Assembly (NCBI RefSeq): GCF_009363115.1
Contig: NZ_CP045298.1
Span: 2,747,001 to 2,811,000 of the forward strand
Length of the DNA stretch: 64,000 nucleotides
Source: Paenibacillus brasilensis
GTDB lineage: Bacteria > Bacillota > Bacilli > Paenibacillales > Paenibacillaceae
Direction: 5' to 3'
The notes beneath the pieces were generated by a model, which saw nothing but the letters and a program-made list of their open reading frames with translations, was not told where the DNA came from and did no database searches. This document shows positions 26,308-34,575 of the stretch, piece by piece; the first letter of the stretch is position 1, and each line of letters opens with the position of its first letter. The position numbers and the translations under genes are program-made.

Positions 26308-26983
26308 AAGGCTCCCCCATTAACATATAACCGATTCCACGTACGGTTCGGAGGAGATTATCGGCGTTACGGGCTGCGAGCTTTTTACGCAATAGATGCA
26401 TATATACGTCGACTGCCGTCGTGGCTGATCCTGAATCAAATCCCCATACCCGGTCAAATATCTGCTCACGGGTTAATATCTGCTCTTTATTACATAGAAA
26501 GAACTCCAGTAATTTATATTCTGTTGCTGTTAAATTCAAGGCATTATCCTCAATAAAAGCGTCTTTCGCCGCAGGGACTAATCGGATAAGTCCATAGATC
26601 AATTCGCCCTCCTGGCCTATGGTACCCTTTCTCCTCAAAACAGCTCTTGTTCGTGCCAATAATTCCGATACAGCGAACGGTTTCGTGATATAATCATCTG
26701 CTCCGATATCCAATCCGGCGACACGATCCTCTACTGCATCTTTGGCCGTCAAAAGAATGATAGGGACGAGTATAGCGTTTGCTCTCAGCTTTTTGACGAT
26801 TTCAACACCGCTCATTCCCGGCAGCATGATATCGAGAATAATCAAATCATAAATATTTTGTTGGGCCAAATAATACCCTTCGTCGCCAGTTTCTGCGCTG
26901 TCTGTCAGGAAAGATTCACTTTCAAAGAGGTCACAGACAATTTTGAGCAAAGAAGGATCATCTTCTACGACAAGCACTCGCAC
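26297..26983 (-). CDS. OmpR/PhoB family response regulator
   Basis: 228 residues from GTG at 26983, chosen because AAAGGTGG lies 8 bases upstream; an earlier GTG at 26995 overlaps that site. The receiver has the acidic pair VVEDDPS, phosphoacceptor Asp in LIILDIMLPGMSG, Thr in LLTAKD and Lys in YITKPF. The C-terminal winged helix is typical (LNLTATEYKLLEFFLCNKEQ, TTAVDVYMHLLRKKL, RTVRGIGYML). Partner kinase is encoded immediately downstream. Confidence 0.93.
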   Translation of the reverse strand: MRVLVVEDDPSLLKIVCDLFESESFLTDSAETGDEGYYLAQQNIYDLIILDIMLPGMSGVEIVKKLRANAILVPIILLTAKDAVEDRVAGLDIGADDYITKPFAVSELLARTRAVLRRKGTIGQEGELIYGLIRLVPAAKDAFIEDNALNLTATEYKLLEFFLCNKEQILTREQIFDRVWGFDSGSATTAVDVYMHLLRKKLAARNADNLLRTVRGIGYMLMGEPYVH

Positions 26984-27060
26984 ACGTTGTTCCACCTTTC
27001 AGTGATCGAACTCATTTTGTTTGTTTTTTAAGAAAATTTAAATATTCCACTACTATACTA

Positions 27061-27076
27061 GGGCCTGTACGCAAAC
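27061..27076 (+). repeat. Left terminal inverted repeat of the IS
   Basis: Sixteen bases, GGGCCTGTACGCAAAC, identical in inverse orientation to 27876-27891. Confidence 0.95.
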
Positions 27077-27840
27077 CTATTTGAGCCATAAACGAATGGA
27101 AAGCAGCACCAAAAAAGCCATGAACATGTTCGCTGTTTTTTCATAGCGAGTAGCCAGGCGTCGATAGTTTTTAACTTTGTTGAAAAAGCATTCAACTAAG
27201 TGTCGCTCTTTATACGTCTCCGAATCTAGCGGACGCTTTACCCGCCGATTGCGTTTGCATGGGATCACCGGAGTAATGGATCGGCTTTGCAAAAGTTCTA
27301 AAATGGCATTAGTATCGTAGGCGCGATCCGCTAACACTTCTCCCGGGCAAACGTCCAGTCCATGAAGAAAGCGATAGCCCGTGACCGAATCGTGGTCTTG
27401 TCCTGGCGTCAATTCGAAACGCAGCGGATAGCCAAGCGCATCCACCATCGCATGAATTTTGGTGGTTAATCCTCCGCGCGAACGCCCGATGGCTTGTCGA
27501 TCCTGCCCCCTTTTGCGCCCGCTCCATGCTGATGGACGCGAACGATGGTAGCATCAATCATCACTTGCTCCCAATCGGGTTCGATGGCGACATGCTTCAA
27601 GATTTCATTCCAAATATTCGCTTTTTGCAACCGCCAGAAAAAACTATAGGCAGAAGACCAAGGACCATACGTACTCGGTAAATCTCGCCATGGCGCTCCC
27701 GTTCGAGCAACCCATAGCACGGCATTTAGCATCTGACGCCGATCTTTAGGTGGACGTCCTCCTTGTTTTTTTCGGGCCGGGGGCAGCAAGGGTTCAAGGA
27801 TATTCCATTCTTCATCTGTTAACTCATATCTTCGTCTCAT
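27077..27840 (-). CDS. IS5/IS427-type DDE transposase, orfA-orfB joined by -1 frameshift
   Basis: The first frame (27840-27466, 124 residues) has the DUF4096-type head MRRRYELTDEEWNILEPLLP and the first catalytic Asp in VMIDATIVRVHQHG. The second frame, -1 relative to the first, continues to 27077 with GGLTTKIHAMVD, the second Asp in VLADRAYDTN and the catalytic Glu in RHLVECFFNKVKNYRRL. The zero-frame heptamer A-AAA-GGG at 27514-27508 is a standard -1 slippery site in the overlap, so the active product should be a fusion of about 254 residues. Confidence 0.9.
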
Positions 27841-27875
27841 ATTCCTTATTTTACTAGATTTTTATGGGTTGTACA

Positions 27876-27891
27876 GTTTGCGTACAGGCCC
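27876..27891 (-). repeat. Right terminal inverted repeat of the IS
   Basis: Exact inverse copy of 27061-27076; the next bases, TAG, mirror CTA at the left end. Confidence 0.95.
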
Positions 27892-27942
27892 TAGCATTAT
27901 CAGCAGAGAGGTATAAGGCTAATCATATATGGGGGGATTTTT

Positions 27943-28425
27943 ATGGCGCAGATGAATAAAAAATGGGTCGTTTTATGCTCAACAGCGATTACAGCAGTGT
28001 ATGCGGCCGGATATTTTACGACGGAAACAGAGGCAGCTGTACAGACATTGCCGCAACACACGCAAGCCAGTATTCAAACAAATGATATATCAGGAAACAA
28101 TGATCCTTCAAATACTCCATCAACCTACACGGATAACAGCAATGTTCCAACACAAAATATATATAAGGATGGTACCTATACGGGGATGGGGAATAATCGG
28201 CGTGGTTCCATTGAAGTCAGCGTAACGATCAAGAATGATAAAATAACGGACGTTGAGATTAGCCATTTTGCCATGCATTATTCCGAAAGTGACGTAGCAG
28301 GACTTCCCACGGAGGTTGTGCAAAACCAGAGTGCAGAAGTGATGAATGTGTCCGGTGCAACGTATAGCACCCAGGCATTTCAGGATGCTGTACAAGATGC
28401 ACTCTCCAGTGCACAAAACGTGTAG
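27943..28425 (+). CDS. FMN-binding domain protein, predicted flavinylated, membrane or surface located
   Basis: 160 residues from ATG at 27943 with GGGGGG 6 bases upstream. An N-terminal hydrophobic segment (VVLCSTAITAVYAAGYFTT) works as signal or anchor. A low-complexity Gln/Asn/Thr/Ser linker leads to the FMN-binding domain (about 75-158): DGTYTGMGNNRRGSIEVSV, ITDVEISHF and the motif SGATYST, whose Thr is the expected site of covalent FMN attachment by ApbE. It is probably an extracytoplasmic electron carrier. First gene of the cassette with apbE and the RnfD-like gene. Confidence 0.88.
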   Translation: MAQMNKKWVVLCSTAITAVYAAGYFTTETEAAVQTLPQHTQASIQTNDISGNNDPSNTPSTYTDNSNVPTQNIYKDGTYTGMGNNRRGSIEVSVTIKNDKITDVEISHFAMHYSESDVAGLPTEVVQNQSAEVMNVSGATYSTQAFQDAVQDALSSAQNV

Positions 28426-28426
28426 T

Positions 28427-29314
28427 ATGAAAAGAACTAAATTATATATGGATACTGCCGTAAGCATACAGATTGTTACAGGAAAGTTCACATCCGAAGA
28501 AGCGGTAACGCAGAAAATGAATCAGGCCTTTGAGGCTTTTCAAAAAGTGGAGCTGGCTTGCAGTCGTTTTAGCCCTGACAGTGAATTGATGAGCGCCTGT
28601 CAACAGGTAGGAGTACCTGTAACTGTGAGCCCGTTTTTGTTTGAACCTCTTAAATTTGCTTTGGAAATGGCCGAATGTACGGAAGGGATATTTGACCCAG
28701 CGATAGGGAAAAAGATGGAGGACTATGGTTTTAATCGTCATTATTTAACCGGTCAATCCATGAAAAGTCCTTCTGCGGCTTCTGTTACCTATCATGATAT
28801 CGTATTGGATGAACAAGAGCGTACCTTGTGTTTGCTGAAGCCATTGGTGATTGACCTCGGGGCTGTAGCCAAAGGATTTGCCATTGACTTGGCAGCTCAT
28901 GAGCTAGCAGAGTTTGAAGGTTTTGTCGTAAATGCGGGGGGCGACTTATTTGCAGGAGGGGTAAATGGTATTGGAGAGCCATGGGAAATAGGCATCCAGC
29001 ATCCTGAGCGCAAAGAAGAAGTGATATCGACGATTCTGCTTTCCGATGAGGCTATATGTACCTCTGGAGGCTATGAGCGCAAAAGTACGACCACAGCCGA
29101 TATACACCATCTGATCGATCCGGAAACCGGGCGTTCGCCCAAGGATTGGGTCAGTTCCAGTGTGATTGCCCCCTTCGCGATGATGGCAGATGCTTTTTCT
29201 ACAGCATCTTTTTTGTTGGGTGCAGCCAAGGGGAGGGAGCTTGTGGAACAAGCCAGTTTACAAGCTCTCCTCATTTCATCAAATCTACAATTTGTTCGAG
29301 TCGGAGGGATATAA
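28427..29314 (+). CDS. apbE: FAD:protein FMN transferase ApbE
   Basis: 295 residues from ATG at 28427, one base after the previous stop, so translation is probably coupled; the frame extends upstream but over the FMN-binding gene. ApbE features include MDTAVSIQIVT, CSRFSPDSELM, the FAD-binding DLGAVAKGFAID, VNAGGDLFAGG, TSGGYERK and HHLIDPETGRSP. The enzyme attaches FMN from FAD to Thr of target proteins using Mg2+. No N-terminal signal peptide or lipobox is visible, so it may act in the cytoplasm or be held by its partners. Confidence 0.93.
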   Translation: MKRTKLYMDTAVSIQIVTGKFTSEEAVTQKMNQAFEAFQKVELACSRFSPDSELMSACQQVGVPVTVSPFLFEPLKFALEMAECTEGIFDPAIGKKMEDYGFNRHYLTGQSMKSPSAASVTYHDIVLDEQERTLCLLKPLVIDLGAVAKGFAIDLAAHELAEFEGFVVNAGGDLFAGGVNGIGEPWEIGIQHPERKEEVISTILLSDEAICTSGGYERKSTTTADIHHLIDPETGRSPKDWVSSSVIAPFAMMADAFSTASFLLGAAKGRELVEQASLQALLISSNLQFVRVGGI

Positions 29315-30142
29315 GTGACTACAAATAAATGGATAAAATCACCAAAGGGCTATGTCGCAATGGCGGTCACGGCTTATCTTTTTATAGCCTCTATTGCCGG
29401 GCATGACATGGCAGGTATTATTAATGGCATCGTTGCCGTCGGTGCTGCTATAGCTGTGGACATTCCCTTTGGCTTGATGAGACAAAGGAAGCGGATACTG
29501 CCGGATGGTGCTTTGATTACAGGGTTACTCATCGCCCTGGTGTTAAGTACGACGACCGCCTGGTACGTTGTTGCGGCTACTTCAGCCATTGCCATCGCAT
29601 CCAAGCATTTGTTGATCTATAAGAAAAAGCCGATTTTCAATCCAGCAGCTTTTGGACTGTTGCTATCGATCCTCATTTTTGGATCAGGGCAAAGTTGGTG
29701 GGGGGCATTTGGAGATTTACCCACATGGATGATTGCCTTCCTGCTTATTGGTGGATATATGATAACGGATCGGGTCAATAAATATCCGCAGGTGTTTTCA
29801 TTTTTCGGGACCTTTTTTGTATTATTATTCCTTATAGGCCGCTTTCATCTGGGGGATGCTTCGGATGCATTTCGCCCTCCATTTATCAATGCCGCTCTTT
29901 TCTTTGGCTTTTTTATGCTTACCGACTTGCCCACGACACCTGCCAAGGTGAAGGATCAAATCGTTTTTGGGATTCTTGTCGCGTTCGTAGGAGCGGCTGT
30001 GTATGACCTTTTTGGCGGATTAATGTACTTGTTTATAGGGCTGCTCTTGGCAAACCTATATCATGTATTCAAATCGCGTTTGGTTGCAAGAGCGATCAAC
30101 AGACCTGTTTCGAATATGCAACCAGCATCCAAGCGAGGCTAA
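29315..30142 (+). CDS. RnfD/NqrB-like membrane protein
   Basis: 275 residues from GTG at 29315 (GGAGGG 6 bases upstream), directly after the apbE stop. Eight to ten membrane helices. RnfD/NqrB traits: PDGALITGLLIALVLSTTT, KHLLIYKKKPIFNPAAFGLL and FFGFFMLTDLPTTPAKVKDQ. The SGAT flavinylation motif of true RnfD is not visible, so it may bind flavin non-covalently or pass electrons from a quinone to the neighbouring flavoprotein. No other Rnf subunits are present, so this is not a complete Rnf complex. Confidence 0.82.
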   Translation: MTTNKWIKSPKGYVAMAVTAYLFIASIAGHDMAGIINGIVAVGAAIAVDIPFGLMRQRKRILPDGALITGLLIALVLSTTTAWYVVAATSAIAIASKHLLIYKKKPIFNPAAFGLLLSILIFGSGQSWWGAFGDLPTWMIAFLLIGGYMITDRVNKYPQVFSFFGTFFVLLFLIGRFHLGDASDAFRPPFINAALFFGFFMLTDLPTTPAKVKDQIVFGILVAFVGAAVYDLFGGLMYLFIGLLLANLYHVFKSRLVARAINRPVSNMQPASKRG

Positions 30143-30152
30143 ACAGCTAAAT

Positions 30153-30196
30153 AAGCAAGTACGTCTGATTTGATTTTCAGCGTGCTTGCTTTTTGT
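30153..30196 (+). terminator. Terminator of the flavinylation cassette
   Basis: AAGCAAG-TACG pairs with CGTG-CTTGCTT around a 15-base loop and is followed by TTTTTG. Confidence 0.85.
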
Positions 30197-30363
30197 TATG
30201 CCGGGTTCTCTTAATTCCTTTCTGGTGCCCTCTATCGCGTTAGGTTGCTTATCAACCGCGAAAGTTTCATAATATTTGTAGGAGTGCCATGGAAACCTGC
30301 AAGAACTTCTTCGTGTACGCACAGCTTGACACAGATAAATGAAGGATTAGGAGTGAAGCAGTC

Positions 30364-31107
30364 ATGAATGATACGATTTCCTTGTTGATGAAGCATCGGT
30401 CTGTACGAAAATTCAAGTCAGACGCCATCACCGACGAGCAGCTCGCAGCTATTGTAGCAGCTGGACAAATGGCTTCCTCGTCCAGTAATGTGCAGGCATA
30501 TACCGCCATTGCTATTACAGAGCCTGCTTTGAAAACCAAGCTGGCCGAGCTTGCGGGGGGGCAGGCTTACGTTGAGCAATGCCCGGTGTTTCTGGTATGG
30601 TGTGCAGACTTGTATCGCCTGAAGCAGGCCACGGTTCACCATCAGCCAGGTCAGCCTTCCTATGAAGGTTCTGTCGAAAACTATACGGTTGCGACCATTG
30701 ATGCCGCGTTAGCTGCACAGAATGCAGCAGTAGCCGCTGAATCACTTGGTTTGGGCATCGTTTACATCGGGGGTATCCGTACGAAAATAGCTGAGGTATC
30801 CGAGCTGCTAGGGTTGCCTGAACTGGTATATCCGGTGTTCGGTATGTGTATCGGCGTACCGGATCAGGACACAGGCATACGCCCACGTCTTCCGCTGTCC
30901 GGTGTTTTGCACATGAACGGCTACGACAAAAATCAGACGATGAAGGCTGTGGAGCTATATGATCACACATCGGCTGAATATTTGAAGGAACGTACGGGCG
31001 GTCAACGCTCTACTCCTTGGTCTGAGCAAATGGCGGCGAGACTGACCGAGCCTGCCCGTTTGCAGCTGAAGCCATTTTTGGAGCAAAAGGGATTTTTGAA
31101 GCAATAA
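30364..31107 (+). CDS. nfsA: Oxygen-insensitive NADPH nitroreductase, NfsA type
   Basis: 247 residues. The NfsA/FRP group is recognisable from LLMKHRSVRKFKSDAI at the N-terminus, AGQMASSSSNVQAYTAIAI, AAQNAAVAAESLGLGIVYIG and FGMCIGVPDQDTGIRPRLP, plus the C-terminal extension ending KPFLEQKGFLKQ. An FMN enzyme using NADPH to reduce nitroaromatics, quinones or other electrophiles. It is a single-gene unit between two terminators. The other nitroreductase in the window (11851) belongs to a different subfamily. Confidence 0.9.
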   Translation: MNDTISLLMKHRSVRKFKSDAITDEQLAAIVAAGQMASSSSNVQAYTAIAITEPALKTKLAELAGGQAYVEQCPVFLVWCADLYRLKQATVHHQPGQPSYEGSVENYTVATIDAALAAQNAAVAAESLGLGIVYIGGIRTKIAEVSELLGLPELVYPVFGMCIGVPDQDTGIRPRLPLSGVLHMNGYDKNQTMKAVELYDHTSAEYLKERTGGQRSTPWSEQMAARLTEPARLQLKPFLEQKGFLKQ

Positions 31108-31131
31108 AAGTAGAGCAAAGGCTAAAAAATA

Positions 31132-31182
31132 CAAAGAACCTCCGGTTGCGCTGGCACAGAATGCGTTCTCGGAGGTTCTTTG
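31132..31182. terminator. Bidirectional terminator between nfsA and the TatD-type gene
   Basis: Perfect 13-bp inverted repeat CAAAGAACCTCCG/CGGAGGTTCTTTG around a 25-base loop, with A- and T-rich flanks, between convergent genes. Confidence 0.85.
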
Positions 31183-31201
31183 CTTATGCTGTAAAATGCC
31201 T

Positions 31202-32077
31202 TTATAAATTAGACAGTGAGTAAAAGCGTCTTGTATTTTCATAAAATAATGGGCGGACGGCAGCCTCGTCTTGATTGGTCAGCTCGCTATATGCGCGGAT
31301 GACGTCGGCAGTCATCCGCGGATGCGTCTGTTGCCCGGTAAAAGCTCCCTCGAACGGCCAGGGACCGTCTGTCTCCGCCATGATCTGATTGGACGGGTAC
31401 TGTCTCGCCAAGCTGCGAATTTCTTCCTCGTACAGAAGATCGGGAGTGAAGGAGACGTAATAGCCGTTGTGGGCCATACGTTTGATTGTGGCGGCAGAGC
31501 CCTTGAACCAGTGAAAATGCGCCTGTGTGACGCCGTGACGTTCCAAAAGGTCACAAGCAATATCGGCGTCTTCATATACGGCGTGCAGCACAATAGGCTT
31601 GTTATGCTTGCGTGCAAACCGGATAAAACGCTCCAGCAGAGCTATGTAGGGAGCGAGGTCAAAGAGAGCTCCGCTCCGTTCGGCCTCCAGCCGATTGTAG
31701 TAGGGTAAGCCGACCTCGCCAACGGCGACCATCTGCTCTATATGCTTGTTCATCCAGTCAAACAACAGATCAAGCTCGGCTTGTGATGGCAGAGGCTGCT
31801 CGGGATGAAAGCCGAAGGCTGGGCGTACCAGCCCGGGCCAACGTTCAGCTAACCGTAGGTTGGCTTGGCTGGAGGCCAGATGCATAGACACGGCTATAAT
31901 GGTTTCGACGCTGCTATCGGTAAGAGAAGCGAGCAATAGCTCCTGCTGCTCAGGCGGGTAGCTGTCAATATGAATGTGGGCGTCGATCAATGGTGCGGAT
32001 GCTGTTGCATCCAATTTCAGGCTTGGTTTTGTTGCGTTATTCCATTTCAATGCAGACGGCACTTTCACGTTATTCAT
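31202..32077 (-). CDS. TatD family metal-dependent hydrolase, last gene of the thiamine-type operon
   Basis: 291 residues from ATG at 32077 (GGAG 10 bases upstream), overlapping the end of the ABC ATPase gene by 8 bases, so translation is coupled. Metal ligands of the TatD amidohydrolase barrel are visible: His-x-His in IDAHIHID, Glu in VGEVGLPYY, His in IVLHAVYED, His in AHFHWFKG and Asp in MAETDGPWPF. Family members are DNases or other phosphoester or amide hydrolases. Coupling to pyrimidine/thiamine uptake suggests a role in processing an imported thiamine precursor or in damage control, which is inference. Confidence 0.88.
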   Translation of the reverse strand: MNNVKVPSALKWNNATKPSLKLDATASAPLIDAHIHIDSYPPEQQELLLASLTDSSVETIIAVSMHLASSQANLRLAERWPGLVRPAFGFHPEQPLPSQAELDLLFDWMNKHIEQMVAVGEVGLPYYNRLEAERSGALFDLAPYIALLERFIRFARKHNKPIVLHAVYEDADIACDLLERHGVTQAHFHWFKGSAATIKRMAHNGYYVSFTPDLLYEEEIRSLARQYPSNQIMAETDGPWPFEGAFTGQQTHPRMTADVIRAYSELTNQDEAAVRPLFYENTRRFYSLSNL

Positions 32078-33014
32078 ACCGCTGCACTCCATCATTCGGG
32101 GTATTGGTGTGGACACTCTCAGCGTTGTCCATGTCACCGTCCAGTTTATGCTTTTCCTCGCGCATCCAGCCAGTCATGGCCCGCTTCCATTCGCTAAAAC
32201 GCGGATCAAGGGTGATTTCTTCCCGTCGAGGGCGCGGGAAGGGAACATCGACGATATGCATCACCGTAGCAGGTCGTGCCGACAGCACGTAAATACGATC
32301 AGAGAGCAGCAATGCTTCCTCAATGCTGTGGGTGATAAACAGCACAGAGCGGCGGTTCTCTTCCCACATCCGCAATAACCATTGCTGCATGTCCGCACGT
32401 GTGAGCGCATCCAGAGCGCTGAACGGCTCATCCAGCAGCATCAGCTCCTGCGGGCTGAGCAACGCGCGCAGGAAGGCAGCGCGCTGCTGCATGCCGCCAG
32501 AGAGTGTATGCGGATATGCTTTGGCGAAGGTGCCCAGCCCGACCTGTTCCAGCCATTGCAGGGCTTCTTCGCGGCGTTCGCTGGCGTACCGTGAGCGCGC
32601 TGTCGTATCTTTGCGCGGCGCGTTTTCTTGTCCAAGCAGTACGTTATCCAGCGTGGTACGCCACGGGAAAAGGGCAGGCTGCTGCGGCATATAGCTAATA
32701 TGCCCGCGTTCACCCGTCACTTCCTGTCCGTGCATGCGGACGCGTCCCTGCTGTGGCTTGAGCAGCCCGCCGATAATGTGAAACAGCGTGCTTTTTCCAC
32801 TGCCGGACGGGCCGATGAGGGAGACGAATTCTCCCGGTTTAACGGTCAGGGATACATCCTGCAATACGGGCAGTGAGCTTCGTTTTTCACGGAAGGCGAG
32901 GCTGATGCCATCCACTTCTAATGCCGGAGGAGCAGATGAAAGCTCCTGCTGTTCCCCGCCCCGTTGTTCATCAGCCATGTTTTGTGATGATAGATCAGGA
33001 GGATGCAGGCTCAT
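32070..33014 (-). CDS. ABC transporter ATPase, ThiZ/SsuB-TauB-like
   Basis: 314 residues from ATG at 33014 (AAAGGA about 10 bases upstream); GTG codons at 33023 and 33020 lie too near the ribosome binding site. Walker A in LIGPSGSGKST, Q-loop SYMPQQPALFPW, signature LSGGMQQRAAFLRAL, Walker B LMLLDEPFSALD and the switch His in FITHSIEEALLLSD. The sequence type is that of nitrate/taurine/pyrimidine importers. With the THI5-like binding protein and the TPP riboswitch this indicates uptake of a thiamine pyrimidine precursor. Confidence 0.92.
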   Translation of the reverse strand: MSLHPPDLSSQNMADEQRGGEQQELSSAPPALEVDGISLAFREKRSSLPVLQDVSLTVKPGEFVSLIGPSGSGKSTLFHIIGGLLKPQQGRVRMHGQEVTGERGHISYMPQQPALFPWRTTLDNVLLGQENAPRKDTTARSRYASERREEALQWLEQVGLGTFAKAYPHTLSGGMQQRAAFLRALLSPQELMLLDEPFSALDALTRADMQQWLLRMWEENRRSVLFITHSIEEALLLSDRIYVLSARPATVMHIVDVPFPRPRREEITLDPRFSEWKRAMTGWMREEKHKLDGDMDNAESVHTNTPNDGVQRYE

Positions 33015-33059
33015 ACGCACCACGTCCTTTCTTCGAGTTTATTTGATTCCATTTGGAAG

Positions 33060-33836
33060 CTATTCCTGATCCGGTTTCCAGCGGACTAGCCATTTTTCCA
33101 GCAGTACAATAATGACAAACATCAGTAAACTGAGTGCAACAATGATGCCAATGGCGGCAAAAATCAAATCCGTGCGATAGGCTGATTTTTGCAGCATCAT
33201 ATAATATCCGATTCCTTCGCTGGCACCGATCCATTCGGCAATAATTGCGCCCATCACGCTGTAGGTGGCAGCAATCTTGATGCCGGAAAATACCTGTGGC
33301 AAGGAGTGCGGCAGCTCCAGCTTTAGAAAAATAGCCATACGACCCGCGCCCGACATGCGCATATAATTCATCATCATACGGTCCGTCCGTGTCAGTCCAT
33401 CCATGGCCGCTACAGCCACGGGAAAGAAGCACACTAATGTAATCACCATCAGCTTTGGCAGCACGCCAAAACCAAACCACACCATCAGCAATGGACCAAG
33501 CGCAATGATTGGAATGTTTTGGCTAAGGATGAGCAAAGGGTACAGGGCAGATTTGAGAAAGGGAATCGTATGAAGAACAATGGCAAGCAACAGTCCCGTT
33601 GCTGTCCCTATCGCAAATCCTCCAAGTGTCAGGCGTATCGTAGCCCACGTATGGGCACCAAGCAACGCCGACTGGGCCATGCCCTCATGTACGATCAGGG
33701 ACGGAGCTGGAAGCAGCCAGGGTTCAACATGGAAATAGGAAACCGCCCCCTGCCAGGCCGCTAAAAAGAAGAGGACCGCCACAAGGGGCGGCCACACGCT
33801 TTTCCACCAGGGTGCGTTCTTGCCTTTTGGGTTCAT
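33060..33836 (-). CDS. ABC transporter permease, ThiX/SsuC-like
   Basis: 258 residues with six membrane helices. The EAA loop that docks the ATPase reads MMNYMRMSGAGRMAIFLKLELP. Its start overlaps the stop of the upstream thiamine-binding protein gene (ATGA arrangement), so the two are translationally coupled. The nearest recognisable families are the sulfonate/taurine/HMP permeases. Confidence 0.9.
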   Translation of the reverse strand: MNPKGKNAPWWKSVWPPLVAVLFFLAAWQGAVSYFHVEPWLLPAPSLIVHEGMAQSALLGAHTWATIRLTLGGFAIGTATGLLLAIVLHTIPFLKSALYPLLILSQNIPIIALGPLLMVWFGFGVLPKLMVITLVCFFPVAVAAMDGLTRTDRMMMNYMRMSGAGRMAIFLKLELPHSLPQVFSGIKIAATYSVMGAIIAEWIGASEGIGYYMMLQKSAYRTDLIFAAIGIIVALSLLMFVIIVLLEKWLVRWKPDQE

Positions 33837-34126
33837 GGGCGATACTTTTCTGTCAGCTTGTTCATGCTGATGCCCTGTGGATTATGTGCGATTTTGATCT
33901 GTGAAATGATGCTGGGGCTGCCGGCCTCCGTCAATGCCACGTGCATTTCTTTAACGACTTGCAGCAGCTCGTCCAACTCGCCCTCCATTGTCGTATCCAG
34001 GGGGTTAACCTGATGCTTGACACCGGAACGTTGAATAACCTCAATCGCCTTATCTACATAAGGATAAGAGTCCTCGTTGTTAGGGGTTTTAGGAATCACT
34101 TGAATACTGAGCAAAGTGTTAGCCAT
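33833..34126 (-). CDS. MTH1187/YkoF-like thiamine-binding protein
   Basis: 97 residues. The family (DUF77/PF01910) is recognised from LLSIQVIPKT at the N-terminus, YPYVDKAIEVIQRSGVKHQVNPLDTTMEGELDELLQVVK (shown here as residues about 22-60; key parts are Pro-Tyr-Val-Asp and Thr-Thr-Met-Glu-Gly) and the closing SIISQIKI. Members bind thiamine or its pyrimidine in the cytoplasm; B. subtilis YkoF is the studied case. Position in a TPP-riboswitch operon supports this. Confidence 0.88.
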   Translation of the reverse strand: MANTLLSIQVIPKTPNNEDSYPYVDKAIEVIQRSGVKHQVNPLDTTMEGELDELLQVVKEMHVALTEAGSPSIISQIKIAHNPQGISMNKLTEKYRP

Positions 34127-34575
34127 GCGAATTCACCTGTCCTTCATTTGGAGTGTTTTAGAGAAAATAGGGTGGTTTAAGGTGGTGAGACCGCTTCGCT
34201 TCTCCAGATTCAAATGAACCGCTCCGCTGCCAACCGCCTTAAAAGCACCTTATTTTTAAAGCTGGTTTGTGTGGCATTTTTAACACACAAGCGCACCTAC
34301 TTAGCGCTTAGAAAAAATGAAACTAAAGAAGTGGAACGAGAACGAAGTGGTCGGAATGGTGCTGTAGAAGCGTTAGCGTTCGCTTTAAAAGCTTTCCGTA
34401 GGAAAGCTCGCTTCGGAAGCATCACCTTCCCGGATTTCAATCTCTAGATTTTGATAAAAGAAATCCGGGGGCGGTGGCGATGGGAAGCACCATCCGACTG
34501 CGTAGTGGCGCTGCATGTACACCTCTAGTTCTTTGACTTTATTTAGTTGGTGATTTTAGCGTTTTAGCAAAATGC
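34127..34575. repeat. Non-coding, repeat-rich intercistronic segment inside the thiamine operon
   Basis: About 450 bases with no credible gene between the binding-protein gene and the rest of the operon. It holds several nested inverted repeats: GGTGGTTTAAGG (34171-34182) against CCTTAAAAGCACC (34237-34249); AAGCGC/GCGCTT (34289-34309); AGCTTTCC/GGAAAGCT (34390-34408), itself inside GAAGCG/CGCTTC; and CCCGGATTTC/GAAATCCGGG (34429-34469). The composition (GAACGAGAACGAAGTGG, GCGTTAGCGTTCGC) differs from its neighbours and looks like a dispersed structured repeat rather than unique sequence. Confidence 0.6.

Larger units (their letters stand above)
27061..27891 (-). mobile_element. IS5 family (IS427-type) insertion sequence, complete, 831 bp
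   Basis: 16-bp perfect terminal inverted repeats (GGGCCTGTACGCAAAC) at both ends, flanked by TA on each side (CTA before, TAG after), consistent with a 2-bp TA target duplication. It encodes a transposase in two frames joined by a slippery heptamer. All parts look intact, so it may be active. It sits in the divergent gap between the two-component system and the FMN-binding protein gene. Confidence 0.93.

Noticed and set aside
27309..27557. Third open frame inside the IS
   Set aside because: It lacks transposase motifs; the catalytic residues lie in the two frames joined by the slippery heptamer.
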